From an uncultured Eubacteriales bacterium (GTDB lineage: Bacteria; Bacillota; Clostridia; Oscillospirales; CAG-272), in contig CAKRZE010000009.1 of NCBI GenBank assembly GCA_934432725.1, positions 37,159 through 101,158 on the forward strand: a stretch of DNA of 64,000 nucleotides, given 5' to 3'. Below are positions 35,281 to 44,425 of the stretch, piece after piece (the first letter of the stretch is position 1; every line of letters starts with the position of its first letter). The translations under genes were made by a program, and so were the position numbers. Below the pieces are notes generated by a model that was not told the origin of the DNA, did not search any database, and was given only the letters and a program-made list of their open reading frames with translations.

Positions 35281-36468
35281 ATGAATACAAAAAACGAAAG
35301 AAAACATCTTCCGCTCTTCGGAATTGCGGTTTTTGCGGCGGAAATGATCTTCATGCTGACTGCGGGCGGATGGATTCAGTATCGATTCGGCTTATGGGGC
35401 GTTGCTGCAACCGAGCTTTGCACGCTCGGCTTTGCCTTCCTCGGAGCGCTTCTCTGCCGAATGAACCCCCGGGAGGTTTTCCGGTTCACACCCCCGCCTG
35501 TTCCGAAATTCTTTGCAAGCGCCTTTATGTACGGCGGCGTCTTTTTTCTGTCCCTTGCGCTTTCCTCCCTCACCATGATTCTTTTTCCGCAGCTCCCCGA
35601 TTCCTCCGAAGCGCTCGTCTCCATGATCCGAAACACATCGCCCGCGGCTGCCGTTCTGACTGTGGCTGTTCTTCCCGCCATCTGTGAAGAACTGTTTTTC
35701 CGCGGCTTTTTGTCCGCCTCGGCAAAGCAGTTTCCTCCTTATCTAAGGATCGCTTTCGTCGGCGCCCTGTTCGGAATCGCACACATGAGCCTTGAAAAAT
35801 TTCTTCCGATGTTTTTGCTCGGCTCCTTCCTCGCTTATCTGACCCTGAAAACAAACTCTGTTTTCTTCGGCATCCTGTTCCACTTCCTGAACAACCTGAT
35901 TTCGGTCTGCTCCGTCCTCCTGAGCGATCCGGAAGCGTCCGCCGCGCAGCCCTCCCCTATCGTTCTGGGCGGATTTGTCATGATTGCGCTTTCCGTCGGA
36001 GCTGCACTCTTCTTCATCGGCTATCTGCTCTTCAACCGGATCAAGCCCAAAAAAGGTCCCCTGATCCTTTTGTGCGCGGCTTGTCTCATCCTGTATTCCG
36101 CCGGAAATTTCAGCATCGTACAGGGCAGCACAACCGTAGCTGTAGCCGAAACAATCACTCTGACTGCGGAGCAGCCATCCTATGCCGGGTCCGAATTCAC
36201 CATCCCCCCCGACAGCACCGGAAACCGAAAAACAGTCACCCTTTCCTATGTCATCTCCGCAAGCTGCCCCGAGGGCAGCGTAACGGTAACTTTGCAAAAC
36301 GATGCCGGAGAGGTTGAAGTGTGGGAGGGTTCCTCTCTCCTCAAATCCGGCACCGTCAGTCTGCAGCCCGGCACCTACCGCATCGTCTGTACCTATCATC
36401 TGCCGCAAAATTCCGAAAGCTCCTCAGTAACCCGTTGCGATGTGACAGTTTATATGTCATATCTTTGA
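35281..36468 (+). CDS. CPBP family intramembrane glutamic protease
   Basis: This 395-residue membrane protein has about eight membrane segments in the first 270 residues. The active-site motif is CEELFFRGFL (EExxxR) near residue 140, followed by FGIAHMS and later FHFLNNL with the conserved histidine and asparagine. The last 115 residues, after a final membrane segment, form a predicted extracellular beta-rich domain (VTLSYVISASCPEGSVTVTL), which is unusual for the family. GAAAGGA lies 13 bases before the ATG. Substrate unknown. Confidence 0.85.
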   Translation: MNTKNERKHLPLFGIAVFAAEMIFMLTAGGWIQYRFGLWGVAATELCTLGFAFLGALLCRMNPREVFRFTPPPVPKFFASAFMYGGVFFLSLALSSLTMILFPQLPDSSEALVSMIRNTSPAAAVLTVAVLPAICEELFFRGFLSASAKQFPPYLRIAFVGALFGIAHMSLEKFLPMFLLGSFLAYLTLKTNSVFFGILFHFLNNLISVCSVLLSDPEASAAQPSPIVLGGFVMIALSVGAALFFIGYLLFNRIKPKKGPLILLCAACLILYSAGNFSIVQGSTTVAVAETITLTAEQPSYAGSEFTIPPDSTGNRKTVTLSYVISASCPEGSVTVTLQNDAGEVEVWEGSSLLKSGTVSLQPGTYRIVCTYHLPQNSESSSVTRCDVTVYMSYL

Positions 36469-36574
36469 TGATTCCCGATCATTTTCACACATTTCCGTCA
36501 AGCAGGATATCATTTCTGTGCAGAATAGCCAACGAACATCCCTTTTTTTCTCCCTTTGCATGATCAGAAAAGGC

Positions 36575-36603
36575 TTTACAAGATGTTAAAAATCTGTCAT
36601 AAT
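36575..36603 (+). promoter_or_regulatory. Promoter of the first solute-binding lipoprotein gene
   Basis: TTTACA, 17 bases, CATAAT, leading to a leader of about 190 bases. Confidence 0.55.
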
Positions 36604-36756
36604 ATTGTTAGATTTCATCTCGCGGAGCACTCTTCGGTAACAGCCCGAACAGAGGGGCGGGAGTGCAGGATTGAAGAAGCTCTTTCAATCTGCGTTTTGT
36701 GACCTTCGTTGTCTGTCCGACAACGGTTTGTTTCGCAAACCAACCGCAATTCCGAA
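36604..36756 (+). promoter_or_regulatory. Structured leader of the first solute-binding lipoprotein gene
   Basis: At least four consecutive hairpins can form before the split ribosome binding site: GCACTC/GAGTGC enclosing TTCGG/CCGAA; ATTGAA/TTCAAT (36670-36689); CGTTGTC/GACAACG (36707-36725); and GGTTTG/CAAACC (36725-36741). The arrangement suggests a cis-acting regulatory RNA, but it matches no riboswitch I recognise. Confidence 0.5.
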
Positions 36757-36797
36757 AGAAAGGAAGCTTTCGCCAACGCGAAAGCCATGGTAACATC
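36757..36797 (+). promoter_or_regulatory. Split ribosome binding site with hairpin, first solute-binding lipoprotein
   Basis: AGAAAGGA (36757-36764), then a perfect 8-bp hairpin GCTTTCGC-CAAC-GCGAAAGC (36766-36785), then CATGGTAACATC and the ATG at 36798. GGTAAC lies three bases before the start. Confidence 0.65.
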
Positions 36798-38264
36798 ATG
36801 AAGAAATGTTTCGCATTCTGCCTTGCACTTCTCACCCTGCTTCCGTTCATCATCGGATGCCAGAAGGATCCCTCGTCAAATCCCACAGGCACAAACGACA
36901 ATACGGCTGCCGAAACAGATCCGTTCGATGACGAGGTGCCGGACGGCTTGAAGTTTGACGGGCGCGTATTTACGATCTGCTGCCCCGGTCCGGAGGATTG
37001 GGGCGTTCAGTCCTATGACCGGGAGGAACTGAACTCCGACAGCGTCAACGATGCCATTTACACCAGAAACCGCGAGCTGGAGCGCAGATTCGACATTAAG
37101 ATTGATACGCTCACGCTCGGTTCGACCGACTCTGTCCCCTCCGACTTTGCTTCGTTCGCGCTCTCCGATGAGGACTATATCGACATGCTTGCGGTCGGCT
37201 ATTATCAGTCCGGAAAGCCGCTGATCATGAACGGCTATATCGTTCCGTGGAACGATGTTCCCTACATCAAGCCGGAAAAGAGCTGGTGGAACTCCAACAT
37301 CAACGAAACTCTTTCCATCCTCGGAAACACGTATCTGATCGTGGGCGATGTCAACTGGTTCACCATGCCGGAGGTTCCGGTCTGCTACTTCAACAAAACG
37401 GTTGCCGCCGATAATGTAGAAAAAGTAGGCGACCTTTATAAAACCGTCAAGGACAAGGAATGGACCTTTGATAAGTGCTATTCCATCGCAAAGGAAATCA
37501 CCAAGGATCTCAACGGCGACGGCATCTACGATGAAAACGACCGTTACGGGTGCATTCAGAATACCATTATTGGCGTTACCGGCTTTGTTTACGCCGCGAA
37601 CTACAATACGGTCGTTGTCACTGAAGAGGGACCGCAGATGCAGTTCAACACCGACAAAATGGTCGATATCATCCAGTATCTCTATGATCTCTGCTGCACG
37701 AACAATATTTCCTATGTCGAAACCTTTGACTTTATTGAAGACAGCAAGGGTATTCCGATCTTCTTTGCAAACCGTGCGCTGTTCTACTTTGACGTTCTTC
37801 TGTTCTCCGAGACCTTCCGCAAGGAAGAAAACGATTTCGGCATCATTCCGTATCCGAAATTCGATGAAGCACAGGAAGAGTATGCTTCCTATGCAAATCA
37901 GTGGGGACTTGCATGCGGACTTCCCTGCACTGCCACGAACTATGAGCGCACCGGCGCCATTCTGGAAGCCATGTGTGCGCTGTCCAGCAAGCTGATCAAG
38001 CCCGCTTACTATGACAAGGCGCTTGTCGGAAGAAATATCCGCGATGATGAATCCGCAGAAATGCTTGACATTATCTTCTCCAACATTATCTACGATTTCG
38101 GCATCTCCTTCTGCACCGATCTCGCCTATATCCCGTCCAAGACCTTTGTGGAGCGCAAGACCACAAACGTTGCCTCCTGGTATAAGGCAAATCAGAAGAG
38201 AATCGAGCAGAACTACAACGAGCTTTTTGAATATGTAGAAGAAGAACAGGGCGCCCGTACCTGA
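36798..38264 (+). CDS. Extracellular solute-binding lipoprotein (copy 1)
   Basis: This 488-residue protein has a lipoprotein signal with cysteine in FIIGCQ at residue 21 and a flexible Asn/Thr-rich linker. It resembles family 1 sugar-binding proteins of ABC importers. DLNGDGIYDENDRYG around residue 235 looks like a calcium-binding loop. The copy at 39.2 kb has exactly the same length and long shared stretches such as YYQSGKPLIM and FGISFCTDL. No permease or ATPase gene is nearby, so the importer is elsewhere. The start is fixed by the signal peptide and the leader. Confidence 0.85.
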   Translation: MKKCFAFCLALLTLLPFIIGCQKDPSSNPTGTNDNTAAETDPFDDEVPDGLKFDGRVFTICCPGPEDWGVQSYDREELNSDSVNDAIYTRNRELERRFDIKIDTLTLGSTDSVPSDFASFALSDEDYIDMLAVGYYQSGKPLIMNGYIVPWNDVPYIKPEKSWWNSNINETLSILGNTYLIVGDVNWFTMPEVPVCYFNKTVAADNVEKVGDLYKTVKDKEWTFDKCYSIAKEITKDLNGDGIYDENDRYGCIQNTIIGVTGFVYAANYNTVVVTEEGPQMQFNTDKMVDIIQYLYDLCCTNNISYVETFDFIEDSKGIPIFFANRALFYFDVLLFSETFRKEENDFGIIPYPKFDEAQEEYASYANQWGLACGLPCTATNYERTGAILEAMCALSSKLIKPAYYDKALVGRNIRDDESAEMLDIIFSNIIYDFGISFCTDLAYIPSKTFVERKTTNVASWYKANQKRIEQNYNELFEYVEEEQGART

Positions 38265-38390
38265 TCTCCGCTTCATCCGGATGCTGCGTGTCTCCGTCTC
38301 CTGTCAAAGGCTTCACGGTACGCCATAGCGTCCGGCGCATGAAAAGCGGCAAAGTCCGCGTAGCCCCTCGGATTTCTTTCCCGTGATACC

Positions 38391-38420
38391 GTGCTGTAGT
38401 GCGGTATCACGGCTTTTTTT
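38391..38420 (+). terminator. Terminator 1 after solute-binding copy 1
   Basis: CCGTGATACCG pairs perfectly with CGGTATCACGG (11 bp) around TGCTGTAGTG, then seven T. Confidence 0.9.
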
Positions 38421-38454
38421 GATACCGTGCTGCGGCGCGGCATCAAGGCTTTTC
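38420..38454 (+). terminator. Terminator 2, imperfect duplicate of terminator 1
   Basis: TTGATACCGTGCTGCGGCG with GGCATCAA repeats the sequence of terminator 1 directly after it and ends in TTTTC. A local duplication is likely. Confidence 0.55.
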
Positions 38455-38879
38455 TTCCCATTATTCCCTTTCCATAGATGCATCCCCGCATCGGTCGGAC
38501 CGAAACCCGCTGTGCTTCGCATATCCGCCGTCATGCCAGACCCCAAAACGCATGTGCCCCCTCCTCCGGAATTCAGGACAGGACCGGATCGCCGCCATAC
38601 GCGTCCGTCTGTCTCCGTTCAGCCCGTTCCTGTTGACGCCGCCCCGCCCCTCTGCAAGACCTCCGCGCCAATCCCCCCGTGCCAAAAGAAAAGGGACGCT
38701 TCCCGTGCAAGGGCTTATCTGCGGACTGCTGCAAACGAAAAACGTGCCGGTGCCATTCCGGAAGCCTGTGTGCGCTGCCGGTAAGCCGCACATGCCTTGC
38801 CGTCCGCATCGCTCCCCTTTCTGCGGCGGTATTCTGAAATGAATCGTGCGGAAACCGGGCCCCCAGCCGGAGGCTCCGA

Positions 38880-39035
38880 CCTGCCGCCGACAGCACAGAT
38901 ACAGCCGGAAGCCTCTATAAGCCTATCAAAGATAAGGAACAGACCTTTCGCGCTATTCCTCCATCGCGAAAAAAACGATCAAGGACCTTAAGCGGCAACA
39001 GCATCTGCGATAACGCTCCTGTCTGATCAAAGGCA
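38880..39035 (+). pseudogene. Decayed third copy of the solute-binding lipoprotein
   Basis: About 150 bases between the two intact copies align with the coding sequence of copy 1 around its residues 210-245. A clear part encodes LYKPIKDKEQTF where copy 1 has LYKTVKDKEWTF, preceded by GCCGCCGA and a stretch of equal length; beyond it the frame is lost (small deletion) while the DNA still matches ATCTGCGAT and neighbouring bases. The rest of the 38455-39136 gap shows no more convincing remnant. This implies an earlier array of three copies. Confidence 0.65.
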
Positions 39036-39136
39036 TGCCTGTTCCGGAAACATATTCCGCACAGGACCGGAGCCGCTTTGTACAATAGCATCAAAAATGC
39101 CATCCGTTTTTCTACTCAAAAAAAATTACAAAACTA

Positions 39137-39165
39137 TTTACAATTCACATCAATTATGTTAAAAT
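39137..39165 (+). promoter_or_regulatory. Promoter of the second solute-binding lipoprotein gene
   Basis: TTTACA, 17 bases, TAAAAT, about 45 bases before the start codon. In contrast to copy 1 the leader is short and unstructured. Confidence 0.65.
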
Positions 39166-39207
39166 AAATCAGAGATATTCTGCGTAATACGAAAGGAGAA
39201 CAATTGC

Positions 39208-40674
39208 ATGAAAAGATTCATGGCGTTACTCTTGACGCTGCTCGCAGTGATCCCGCTGATCGTAGGTTGTTCGAATCAAACCAACAACCCCGCCAATACG
39301 AAAAGCGGCGATACCGCTGCGGAAACCGACCCGTATGATGATGGCGTTCCGGATACGGACTATCAGGAACGTATCTTCACAATAGCCGCTCCCTGGCCCG
39401 AGGAATGGGGGGTCATGATGTATGACCGTACCGAGCAGAGCGGTGATACCATCAATGATGCCATCTACAACCGGAACCGTGCTCTTGAAAAACGCTTCAA
39501 CATCACGATTGAAGCGCTTGAAATGGGTCAAACCGGCTCCCAGACATCGGAGTTTGCAAAATACGTGCTGAACAATGAAGACGTGATTGATATGATCGCC
39601 GTCGGTTATTATCAGTCCGGAAAGCCTCTGATTATGGAGGGTTATCTGCTCCCGTGGAACGATGTTCCGTACATCAACACCTCCAAGAGCTGGTGGAACT
39701 CCAACATCATTGATTCTCTTTCCATTCTGGGCAACTCTTATCTGCTTGTGGGTGATGTCAACTGGTTCTCCATGGCAGAGACTCCGGTCTGCTACTTCAA
39801 TAAGACCGTTGCAGGCGACAACCCGCAGATCGTAGGCGATCTGTATCAGACCGTCAAGAATCAGGAATGGACGTTCAACAAGCTCTACACCATTGCAAAG
39901 GATATCACCAAGGACCTCAACGGTGATAACAAATTCGACGCCAATGACCGTTACGGCTGCATTCAGAACACCATCATCGGCGTCACAGGCTTCGTCTATG
40001 CCGCCAACTACCACACGGTCGTTGTAACAGACAACGGTCCCGAGCTTCAGTTCAACACCGACAAGATGGTGGACATCATCTCCTGGCTTGTTGATCTCTG
40101 CTGCAAGGATAACATCTCCTACACCGAAACCTTTGACTTTACGGAAGACAGCAAGGGCATTCCGATGTTCTTCAACGATCAGGCGCTCTTCTACTTTGAC
40201 GTCCTGATGCATGCCGAAACCTTCCGTCAGTACGAAAGAGAATTCGGTATCATTCCGTATCCGAAATACGATGAAGCGCAGGAAAAATACACCTCCTACT
40301 GCAACCAGTGGGGGCTTGCCTGCGGACTTCCCAGCACATCCACGAACCATGAGCGTACCGGCGCAATTCTGGAAGCAATGTGCGCCCTGTCCGCAAAGAA
40401 CATCGTCCCGCAGTATTACGACAGAGTTCTGAAGGGTCGTTACACCCGTGACTATGAGTCGGAAGACATGCTGGATCTGATCTTCTCCAACGTTATTTAC
40501 GATTTCGGCATTTCCTTCTGCACGGACCTGTCTTACATCCCGGCAAAGACCTTTGTTGAGAAAAAGAATGCTAACGTTGCATCCTGGTTCAAGGCGCATG
40601 AGAAAAAGCTGCAAAACAATTATCAGGAGCTGTTTGACTACGTTGCAGAAAATCAGAACGGCGAGGCTGCCTGA
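39208..40674 (+). CDS. Extracellular solute-binding lipoprotein (copy 2)
   Basis: This 488-residue paralogue of the 36.8-kb gene has the same lengths of all parts. The lipoprotein cysteine is in PLIVGCSNQ. Conserved segments with copy 1 include NRYGCIQNTIIGVTGFVYAA-like DRYGCIQNTIIGVTG and NQWGLACGLP. The calcium-loop region reads DLNGDNKFDANDRYG. GAAAGGAG stands nine bases before the ATG, an ordinary site, so the two copies differ mainly in their control regions. Ligand unknown, probably a sugar or glycan fragment. Confidence 0.85.
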   Translation: MKRFMALLLTLLAVIPLIVGCSNQTNNPANTKSGDTAAETDPYDDGVPDTDYQERIFTIAAPWPEEWGVMMYDRTEQSGDTINDAIYNRNRALEKRFNITIEALEMGQTGSQTSEFAKYVLNNEDVIDMIAVGYYQSGKPLIMEGYLLPWNDVPYINTSKSWWNSNIIDSLSILGNSYLLVGDVNWFSMAETPVCYFNKTVAGDNPQIVGDLYQTVKNQEWTFNKLYTIAKDITKDLNGDNKFDANDRYGCIQNTIIGVTGFVYAANYHTVVVTDNGPELQFNTDKMVDIISWLVDLCCKDNISYTETFDFTEDSKGIPMFFNDQALFYFDVLMHAETFRQYEREFGIIPYPKYDEAQEKYTSYCNQWGLACGLPSTSTNHERTGAILEAMCALSAKNIVPQYYDRVLKGRYTRDYESEDMLDLIFSNVIYDFGISFCTDLSYIPAKTFVEKKNANVASWFKAHEKKLQNNYQELFDYVAENQNGEAA

Positions 40675-40783
40675 TTTCTGCTGTCCGATTTCGGTTTGCG
40701 GCATCTGTATCTCTGAAAACCGATAAAACAGCATTCGCACTTGAGCACGCATAGCTTGTTTGTACACAAAGAAAAACAAGAAG

Positions 40784-40826
40784 GCGCCTGCCAAACGATT
40801 TCAGTTCGTTTGACAGGCGTCTTTTC
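40784..40826 (+). terminator. Terminator after solute-binding copy 2
   Basis: GCGCCTG-CCAAACGA pairs with TCGTTTG-ACAGGCG across a short loop, followed by TCTTTTC. The 40827-41079 stretch after it holds nothing recognisable. Confidence 0.75.
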
Positions 40827-41079
40827 CTGTATCATTTCCCGCGTGCGGCTTTTCACTTTCACGTCTGTGCCCCCAAGCCGACCGGTTGATTTCAGGCGTA
40901 TTTCCTTCCCTCTCTGTTCGCATCCCACTTCTTGCCTACAACTGTATTGGTTTTGCAATTCCCGCTGCCGTCCGCAAAGCTGAGGTCACACCGATTCCTG
41001 ACTGCTCTGTTCGGGCAATATAAGGCTCCAAGCAAGATAATATCCCAAAGTCCTCCCTCCCCGGCATCCTTTCAGGCGA

Positions 41080-41140
41080 AAAAAGCCCCTTCGGCGGACA
41101 TCGTTGTGCGTGATGTCCATCATCCCGAAGGGGCTCTTTT
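41080..41140 (-). terminator. Terminator after the 353-residue lipoprotein gene
   Basis: AGCCCCTTCGG pairs with CCGAAGGGGCT over 11 bp; on the minus strand it ends with six T. Confidence 0.8.
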
Positions 41141-41157
41141 CAGAGGTACTGTGCTGT

Positions 41158-42219
41158 TTATTTCGCCGCATCGTATGCGCAGTATGCCACATCCCAGCCG
41201 GTCGTACAATCCGCTTTCAGCGGCGTTCCGTCCATTCCCATAACAACTCTTCCGCAGTCATCATTGTTCCAATCGGAAACCGCTTCTTCCGCCGCACGGC
41301 TGTCATTTTCAATGATCCGCACCACTCCGGTAAGCGGAAGGGTCCCGACATCACATTTCACACGGAAGGAATACCGCGAGGCATAGGTCTTTCCGTCTTC
41401 TCCCTTGACCGGGTCCAGCGCTTTAACCGAAGTAATGCTGTACTGCCAGCTGCCTCCGACGCCCGGATTCGGCTCTGCAACATCGCTGACAAAGATATGA
41501 GCCGCCGGATTTCCGCTCACAAATGTCACCGGCTGACTGAACGTGATTTCCATTGCACCCGTTGTTGCCCGCGTCACCTTGACCGAAATGATTCTGGTAT
41601 CCATCTTGGGACGTACAATCTCTTCCGCTCCGCACGTTACGACATTGGCGTCTGTCCCCTGCACGGAGGCAGTTGCAGCCATGGGCGCATAAAAGTTGCC
41701 GTAAAAGCCCCCGTCAACCAAACCGTCCCCTGCCTTCTCACCGGAAATCTCCCGAACGCAGACCGCAGGCGCAGCGGGAAGCGCAGATGCAAAAGTAAAT
41801 TCCCATACTGTGCTCAAAACCGCCGTATGATTATAGTTATTCTCGGCATCAATTGGAAGCACCGCGGTGCACGCGATCTGTGCCTCCGGTTTCTCCGGAT
41901 CAAATGCGGTAATTCTTTCGGCAAGAGACGAAACATCCCCCGAAACCGGCACAGAGAACTGCACACGCACAACCGTGTCGGCACAGCGGTATGCCGCCTT
42001 CATCACAGGGTTGTAGGTATAATCGCCGCGCAGATCAAGATAAGCATCAAAATCACGCACCGGAAGTATTACCCGGTTCTCCCGCTCCCCTGTTTCGCCG
42101 GACGCACCGGTCTCATCCGGACCGGTCTCAGATACCGTCCGGCATGCGCTGCACACGGCAAGCAGACAGAAAATCAGGAACAGCAAGCCTGCCCGCTTGA
42201 AAAACAGCCTGTAATTCAT
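41158..42219 (-). CDS. Lipoprotein of unknown function
   Basis: This 353-residue protein has a lipoprotein signal (FLIFCLLAVCSAC) and a Gly/Glu/Thr linker. The rest seems beta-rich and has repeated short sections of the type ISVKVTRATTGAMEITFSQP that suggest Ig-like or big-type domains, but I cannot assign a family. The ATG at 42219 has AAAGGAA nine bases upstream. It lies 81 bases after the GH36-type gene on the same strand, so both are likely made together and act at the cell surface on carbohydrate. Confidence 0.7.
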   Translation of the reverse strand: MNYRLFFKRAGLLFLIFCLLAVCSACRTVSETGPDETGASGETGERENRVILPVRDFDAYLDLRGDYTYNPVMKAAYRCADTVVRVQFSVPVSGDVSSLAERITAFDPEKPEAQIACTAVLPIDAENNYNHTAVLSTVWEFTFASALPAAPAVCVREISGEKAGDGLVDGGFYGNFYAPMAATASVQGTDANVVTCGAEEIVRPKMDTRIISVKVTRATTGAMEITFSQPVTFVSGNPAAHIFVSDVAEPNPGVGGSWQYSITSVKALDPVKGEDGKTYASRYSFRVKCDVGTLPLTGVVRIIENDSRAAEEAVSDWNNDDCGRVVMGMDGTPLKADCTTGWDVAYCAYDAAK

Positions 42220-42300
42220 ATCAATGTTTCCTTTCTGGATCACAAATGTTCAAGATGCCTTTCCGGGCGCGCCGGAAAGGCGCACCCGCGTCAGCCTCTT

Positions 42301-44382
42301 TTATGCCGTCTTTTCAATTTTCAGGAGCACGCCGCTTCTGGGCGACAGCGTGACCACATAATCTTTTTCCATCCATTCGGAGCCTTTTTTGGTCTTTGCC
42401 TTCTCCGGATTTCCGTACTCATAGATTTTATAGGACGCATCAGGGTCCAAGCCCTCAATTCGGAAGCGGCATTTCGGATTGACATGCTCCGGGCGGGAAA
42501 CCGCAACAACGATGCCCTCCCCGAGGTCGGGACGGAACAGCTCATATGCCTGTGCCGACTTTTTGTCATAGGTTGCGGGAAGCAGCTGATAATAGTCTCC
42601 GTACCAGTATTTGCGCACATCATAGAATTTTGTCATCAGCTTTTTCAGCTCAGTTGCATTACTGACAATGGTGGGACTCTGCGTCTCGACCGAAAGTCCG
42701 CACAGGTACGTGTACGAATCATAAATATTTCCGCGAATACCGTCCGCGTGCAGCGGAATCCAATAGGAAAGATTCTGAATGTGGAAAATCGCGCCCTCAT
42801 CGTCATAGTTATCGGTGCAGGGGTAGTCAGAGCGCCACAGAATCAGACAGCGCTTCAGCATTTCAATGTCGATACGGCGCCCGCCGGAAGCGCAGTTGTC
42901 AATCACAAGATCGGGAAACTCGGCACGCAGCGTATCGTAAATATCATAAAGATTGGTGATGTAATGATTTTCGGTGATACCGTCGCGGTTCTCCTCGTCA
43001 TTGCCCTGCCAATACGACAGCGGATTGATGTTAAAATCCTGACGGTATACGTCCACGCCCCAGTCCAGAACCGCCGTGCGGAGCTGCTCCAGCATCCATG
43101 CCTTGGACTCTTCCCGGTCCAGCGCAAGCAGATAATCGGTTCCGATCTTACTGTAATAGTAGGTCGGATGCTTTTTCACCATTTCCGTCCCGGCATAGGC
43201 GCGCTCCAGCTCCATCCAGAGCAAAAACTTGAGCCCCTTCGCGTGTACAGCGTCTCCGACCTCTTTCATCGACCCTGTGGGATAGAGCTTGGAGTTGGCA
43301 AACCAGTTGCCCGCCTGCTGATACCATTCATCCCCCGTTCGGTTCGGATCAGAGGTTCCGTACCAGCCCGCATCCACCCACACGGTATCAACCGGGATTC
43401 CGGCAGCAAGCTGGTTATTGACAACCGAAAGAATGCTTTCCGTTGAACCGCCCGCACCGAACGGCATCGGGAAGCTGAGCATTTCACCGTCCGAGCCGTA
43501 TGGCGTATATGCATGCAGCACAAGCTGCCGGAACAGATTATGCCCATAGGTCGGTGTTCCGTCGAAATACGTAATGGAAACGCTCGGCGTCCGCACGCTT
43601 TCCCCCTTCAGGAGATACGCGGAAAAATCCTGCTGACGGACCTTGATGCCGACCCCCGTCTCATTCATAGAGAAGGATGCCTCCCACTGTCCGGTCCAGC
43701 CGACCGCAACAAGCACGCCGCAATCCTTTCCGATCACATCAAAGAACGGAAATGCCGCGTTGCAGCTTCGCCCCTGCTCCGGAGCAAACGTATACGCTGC
43801 GCCTTTCGCCATCCCCTGCGTCACCGGCTCATAATCATAGTCATCCGTGGTGCCGGTCAACAGACAGCCGCGCGTAGTGTGCAGCTCATATGCCGCATTT
43901 CTGGAAAGCGGGAAGGAGGCATCCATGCCGTAGAATTCCGACACTACGCCGGAACGCCCGTTTCCGCGGTTTTCAAGGCTCACAACAAAGTCCACCGTCG
44001 GAAAGTCACGGAACAGCGTTGCCGTCACAGTGAAGAACAAGCCGTTCTTCAAAAGATACGACGCCGTCACAAGCGTATCGCCCTTTTCATTTTCCGTCTG
44101 CTCCAGCTTTTTCTCGGCATCTGCGGCAGCCTCTGAGAAAGGAACCCCGTCTATCTTACACGAAAAGAGATACCTGTTATTCTGAAGTGCATCCAAAAAC
44201 CATTCCGATACACGTTTTTTCATTTCAATCCGTTCTCCCTCCTGCGGCTCCTCAGTCTGCTCCGTGTCTCCCGTTCCGGATGCTGCCGGATCCCGGTCGG
44301 ATGAGGTGTTGCAGGCACAGAGACAAAAAAGCAGCTGCACCGCACACAGCATCAGACAAAGAAGCTTCTTCTTCATTTTCAT
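42301..44382 (-). CDS. GH36-type alpha-galactosidase, lipoprotein
   Basis: This 693-residue enzyme carries a lipoprotein signal (LLFCLCACN) and is expected on the outer face of the membrane. After an N-terminal beta domain, the barrel shows WVDAGWYGTS, KGLKFLLWMELERA, the nucleophile aspartate in VYRQDFNINP, and NCASGGRRIDIEML followed by WRSDYP with the acid/base aspartate. These match GH36/clan GH-D alpha-galactosidases; exact specificity is uncertain. The start at 44382 was chosen for TGGAGAG upstream and the signal peptide; longer starts pass through a hairpin. Confidence 0.85.
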   Translation of the reverse strand: MKMKKKLLCLMLCAVQLLFCLCACNTSSDRDPAASGTGDTEQTEEPQEGERIEMKKRVSEWFLDALQNNRYLFSCKIDGVPFSEAAADAEKKLEQTENEKGDTLVTASYLLKNGLFFTVTATLFRDFPTVDFVVSLENRGNGRSGVVSEFYGMDASFPLSRNAAYELHTTRGCLLTGTTDDYDYEPVTQGMAKGAAYTFAPEQGRSCNAAFPFFDVIGKDCGVLVAVGWTGQWEASFSMNETGVGIKVRQQDFSAYLLKGESVRTPSVSITYFDGTPTYGHNLFRQLVLHAYTPYGSDGEMLSFPMPFGAGGSTESILSVVNNQLAAGIPVDTVWVDAGWYGTSDPNRTGDEWYQQAGNWFANSKLYPTGSMKEVGDAVHAKGLKFLLWMELERAYAGTEMVKKHPTYYYSKIGTDYLLALDREESKAWMLEQLRTAVLDWGVDVYRQDFNINPLSYWQGNDEENRDGITENHYITNLYDIYDTLRAEFPDLVIDNCASGGRRIDIEMLKRCLILWRSDYPCTDNYDDEGAIFHIQNLSYWIPLHADGIRGNIYDSYTYLCGLSVETQSPTIVSNATELKKLMTKFYDVRKYWYGDYYQLLPATYDKKSAQAYELFRPDLGEGIVVAVSRPEHVNPKCRFRIEGLDPDASYKIYEYGNPEKAKTKKGSEWMEKDYVVTLSPRSGVLLKIEKTA

Positions 44383-44425
44383 ATTACTCTCCATTCCGCC
44401 GCCCGCACGGCGGCACAAATTGCAT
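44383..44425 (-). promoter_or_regulatory. Hairpin-plus-RBS leader, GH36 gene
   Basis: On the minus strand ATTTGTG, hairpin GCCGCC-GTGCG-GGCGGC (44398-44414), GGAATGGAGAGTAAT, ATG. It is almost the same as the CDF leader at 29.8 kb. Confidence 0.6.

Noticed and set aside
36876..40794. Long minus-strand frames opposite both solute-binding lipoproteins
   Set aside because: They look alike only because the sense genes are paralogues; no start site or domain supports them.
41104..43446. 780-codon open frame opposite the lipoprotein and GH36 genes
   Set aside because: Same reason; the minus strand carries signal peptides and catalytic motifs, the plus frame carries none.
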